The notes under the pieces are model-generated. The model was not told the origin of the DNA. It saw only the letters and a program-made list of their open reading frames with translations, and did no database searches. From Acidobacteriota bacterium (lineage in GTDB: Bacteria; Acidobacteriota; Blastocatellia; Pyrinomonadales; Pyrinomonadaceae): 47,422 nt of DNA. Positions 45,031 through 47,422 of the stretch are shown piece by piece. The stretch lies in NCBI GenBank assembly GCA_021323895.1, contig JAJPKD010000150.1, forward strand, positions 1 through 47,422, in the 5' to 3' direction. Both the position numbers and the translations under genes were made by a program. Within the stretch, counting starts at the first letter, position 1. The number at the start of each line of letters is the position of its first letter.

Positions 45031-47124
45031 CTACCAAATCTGGCAGCGCTTCTCAGGTGGTCGCACCATCAGATCGCCGGCTTTGCAGGCATAGGCGGCG
45101 GCAAACTGCGGCATATTCGACAGCGGCCCGTTGACGCGGAACTTCGCGAGCGGATGCGGGTCCGTCGCGTTCCGCAGCCGCGCGGCTTCCGGTCGAATGT
45201 TCTGCGCCCACACCTGCGCCCAACCCAGGAAGAATCGTTGCTCAGGCGTAAAGCCGTTGATGATCTTAGGTCGCGGCTTGCCTTGCAGCGACTTCTGGTA
45301 GGCCGCGTATGCGACCGTCAGCCCACCAAGATCGGCGACTGATTCACCAACGACAAGCTGGCCTTTCTGATGCAGGCCCGGCTCGACTTCAAACGAATCG
45401 AACTGTTGCACGACACAGTTCGTCCGTTCGGTGAACTTCTTGTAGTCATCCGGCGTCCACCACATCACCAGGTTTCCATTCGCGTCGAAGCGCGCGCCGG
45501 AATCGTCAAAGCCGTGCGTCATCTCGTGCCCAATTACCGCGCCGATGCCACCGTAGTTGATCGCATCGTCGGCTTTCGGATCGTAGAACGGCGGCTGCAG
45601 AATTCCTGCCGGAAAGACAATTTCGTTGAACTGCGGATTGTAGTAAGCATTCACCGTCGGCGGCGACATGCCCCATTCAGTCTTATCGACAGGCTTGCCG
45701 ATCTTGCCGAGGTTGCGCTTGAACTCAAATTCACCTGCCGATACAAAATTGTTGTAGTAAGCTCCGCGTCGAATTTGCAGCGCCTCGTAATCGCGCCACT
45801 TGTCGGGATAACCAATCTTGCGGTTATAGGCTTCAAGTTTCGCGATCGCTTTCTTGCGCGTTTCATCGCTCATCCAACTGAGCGTTGTCAGATCGTCCTT
45901 CAACGCGGCAATCAAGTTGGCCACCATCGCGCGCGCGCGTTCCTTGGCTTGCGGCGTGAACGTCTTGGCGACGTAGAGTTGTCCCAGTGCTTCGCCGAGC
46001 GCGCGATCGGTGCTGGCCACACAGCGTTTCCAACGGGGCAACATCTCCGTAGTGCCTTGCAGGTATTTGCCGTTGAAGTTGAAACTCTCTTCCACGAATT
46101 TCGACGACAAGGTGTTCGAGGCGGCGTTCACCACGTGCCAGCGCAAGTAAACTTTCCAATCATCGATCGGAGTGTCCTTCAGAATCTTATCGGCTGCTTT
46201 GAAGAAGTCGGGTTGGCCCACGTTGACCTTCGCGATCTGCGGCATTCCGATGTTGCGGAAATAACGGCCCCAGTCGAAATCCGGCGTCATTTCGAGCAAC
46301 ATTATCTTGGTCATCGGATGATAATTTGCCTCGGGATTGCGTCGCTGGATTCGCGTGGAAGAATTTTCAGCCAGTTTCGTTTCGATCTTCATCACCGTGC
46401 TGGCCTCGGCGGCGGCTTTGTCAGGAGCGTCTCCCATCAATTGAAACGTCCGCGCGACGTGCTTGACGTATTCATCACGCGTGGCTTTGCTCTTCGCATC
46501 GTCGCTCGTGTAGTAATCGCGGTCCGGCAAACCCAAACCGCCCTGGACCAACTGGGCAATAATCTGCGTGGAGTCTTTGAAATCCTGACTCGCGCCAAAG
46601 CCAAAGACCGCTGGGATGCCATGCGCATGCAGATTCGCGAGCTCATCCTCAAGGCTGAGCAGATCAGAGACTTGAGAAATGCGCTGAAGTTCAGGCTCGA
46701 GCGGCTTCAAACCTTCAGCTTCAATTTTCTGCTCGTCCATGCATGAACCATAGAAGTCGGCAATTTTCTGCTCGTTACCCGGAGCGGGCGTCTTTTTCTT
46801 CAGCAGTCCATCGAGAATGTCGTGCAGCACGTTGATGTTTTGCTCATCGAGCTGCGTGAAGCGTCCCCACACGGAATACGCACCGTGGATTGGATTCTTC
46901 GCCATCCAGCCACCATTCGCGAACTGATTGAAGTCCTGACAAGCATTCGCGCTCCGATCGAGATTCGAGAAGTCGAAGCCTCCGACGACGGAATTCTGCG
47001 GATTGTCGAACGGCAAGCTCGCGTCATTCGCCAGAGCTGCCGAAGTGTGTTGAGTGCGCAACGTTGCGAAGCCCGCGAGCACCAGAACAGTTACTACCAA
47101 AACACAACGATAGAACGGATTCAT
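45031..47124 (-). CDS. M13 family zinc metallopeptidase (neprilysin/PepO type)
   Basis: A 697-residue protein started at the ATG at 47124, supported by GGAGG 8 bp upstream. It has a Sec signal peptide (FYRCVLVVTVLVLAGFATLR). The catalytic zinc motif is HEMTH (533-537), with the third ligand E594 in GESVADLGG and the substrate-binding VNAYYNPQFNEIVFPAGIL upstream. The C-terminus ends CQIW, the classic C-x-x-W end of M13 enzymes. It is expected to be secreted or periplasmic and to cleave small peptides. Complete. Confidence 0.95.
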   Translation of the reverse strand: MNPFYRCVLVVTVLVLAGFATLRTQHTSAALANDASLPFDNPQNSVVGGFDFSNLDRSANACQDFNQFANGGWMAKNPIHGAYSVWGRFTQLDEQNINVLHDILDGLLKKKTPAPGNEQKIADFYGSCMDEQKIEAEGLKPLEPELQRISQVSDLLSLEDELANLHAHGIPAVFGFGASQDFKDSTQIIAQLVQGGLGLPDRDYYTSDDAKSKATRDEYVKHVARTFQLMGDAPDKAAAEASTVMKIETKLAENSSTRIQRRNPEANYHPMTKIMLLEMTPDFDWGRYFRNIGMPQIAKVNVGQPDFFKAADKILKDTPIDDWKVYLRWHVVNAASNTLSSKFVEESFNFNGKYLQGTTEMLPRWKRCVASTDRALGEALGQLYVAKTFTPQAKERARAMVANLIAALKDDLTTLSWMSDETRKKAIAKLEAYNRKIGYPDKWRDYEALQIRRGAYYNNFVSAGEFEFKRNLGKIGKPVDKTEWGMSPPTVNAYYNPQFNEIVFPAGILQPPFYDPKADDAINYGGIGAVIGHEMTHGFDDSGARFDANGNLVMWWTPDDYKKFTERTNCVVQQFDSFEVEPGLHQKGQLVVGESVADLGGLTVAYAAYQKSLQGKPRPKIINGFTPEQRFFLGWAQVWAQNIRPEAARLRNATDPHPLAKFRVNGPLSNMPQFAAAYACKAGDLMVRPPEKRCQIW

Positions 47125-47132
47125 GACAGAAA

Positions 47133-47137
47133 CCTCC
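47133..47137 (-). promoter_or_regulatory. Shine-Dalgarno GGAGG deciding the M13 peptidase start
   Basis: GGAGG lies 8 bp before the ATG at 47124 on the minus strand, selecting that start over the in-frame GTG at 47139. It is one of the few strong ribosome-binding sites in the window. Confidence 0.75.
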
Positions 47138-47221
47138 ACAGCAAGGTAAGAAATTAGGTTTTCGAGGGAACGGTGGAATGTTAAGACTTAAGCGCCCGAA
47201 ACGCAAAACTTCGCAGTGCCA

Positions 47222-47422
47222 CTAGCCCTTCAGCTTTTTGATTCCTTCAGTGAGCACCGGCACGGCTTCGAACAGGTCGCCGACGATTCCATAATCAGCG
47301 ATGTCGAAGATCGGAGCTTCGGGATCTTTGTTGATGGCGACGATGGTTTGGGAGTTTTTCATGCCGACGAGGTGCTGAATCGCGCCTGAGATACCAATCG
47401 CGATGTAGAGCTTCGGCGCCAC
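47222..47422 (-). CDS. etfA: Electron transfer flavoprotein alpha subunit, C-terminal part (runs off window)
   Basis: The last 66 residues of a minus-strand gene open at the window edge. [39 protein letters not shown] and [20 protein letters not shown] are the FAD-binding C-terminal region of EtfA. The protein pairs with EtfB to carry electrons from acyl-CoA dehydrogenases to the quinone pool. Any etfB or dehydrogenase partner lies beyond the window. The 97-bp gap to the M13 gene shows nothing else. Confidence 0.93.
   Translation of the reverse strand: MAPKLYIAIGISGAIQHLVGMKNSQTIVAINKDPEAPIFDIADYGIVGDLFEAVPVLTEGIKKLKG

Noticed and set aside
45370-46746. 458-codon plus-strand frame opposite the M13 peptidase
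   Set aside because: Antisense of a complete metallopeptidase with intact motifs; long only because of GC-rich codon bias.

Overview
The window looks like chromosomal DNA of a GC-rich Gram-negative bacterium, most plausibly an acidobacterium of the Blastocatellia type. That is inference: it rests on the mix of gene families (outer-membrane polysaccharide export, an actinobacterial-style FHA/PP2C/Ser-Thr-kinase/PBP/RodA block, large M13 and M28 peptidases, a CusF-SCO1 lipoprotein) and on many short palindromic intergenic repeats. No rRNA, tRNA, CRISPR array, prophage or transposase gene is visible. No gap longer than about 300 bases lacks a gene; the largest is 2745-3025.

Layout. 1-2744 (minus): the end of an exopolysaccharide export locus (chain-length regulator cut by the window edge, Wza/GumB-like export protein, a small Lys-rich protein, a LuxR-type regulator). 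3026-5812 (plus): mutS interrupted by an in-frame TGA. 5814-16395 (minus): housekeeping genes (HARE-HTH protein, long-chain polyprenyl diphosphate synthase, YajQ, TatD, MetRS, folE, larC, a sirtuin), plus a frameshifted four-helix-bundle gene between inverted repeats, an M28 peptidase with an in-frame TAA, and a DUF433/DUF5615 toxin-antitoxin pair. 16558-21936: argS, aroF, a divergent receiver-like/EEP pair and a SpoU methyltransferase. 22046-30517 (plus): FhaA-like, transpeptidase, FtsW/RodA, PP2C phosphatase, Ser/Thr kinase and a second FHA protein, a coherent cell-wall elongation and phospho-signalling operon. 30522-36145 (minus): PocR-GAF-GGDEF cyclase, degenerate NTPase fused to an RsbW-like domain, STAS protein and GAF-HD-GYP protein, which joins c-di-GMP turnover to partner switching. 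36306-42317 (minus): oppABCDF, with oppA carrying an in-frame TAA just after the lipobox. 42393-47422: coaE, folD, CusF-SCO1, an M13 peptidase and the end of etfA.

Two themes run across the window. First, four otherwise well-conserved genes carry a single inactivating lesion (TGA in mutS, TAA in the M28 peptidase, TAA in oppA, a 1-nt deletion in the four-helix-bundle gene). This could be a mutator lineage, population variation or consensus error, and only reads can decide. Second, at least eight kinds of short inverted repeat occupy the small gaps between genes. They often supply the stop codon of the gene before them or sit against the start codon of the gene after them. One copy appears to have displaced the original start of rodA.
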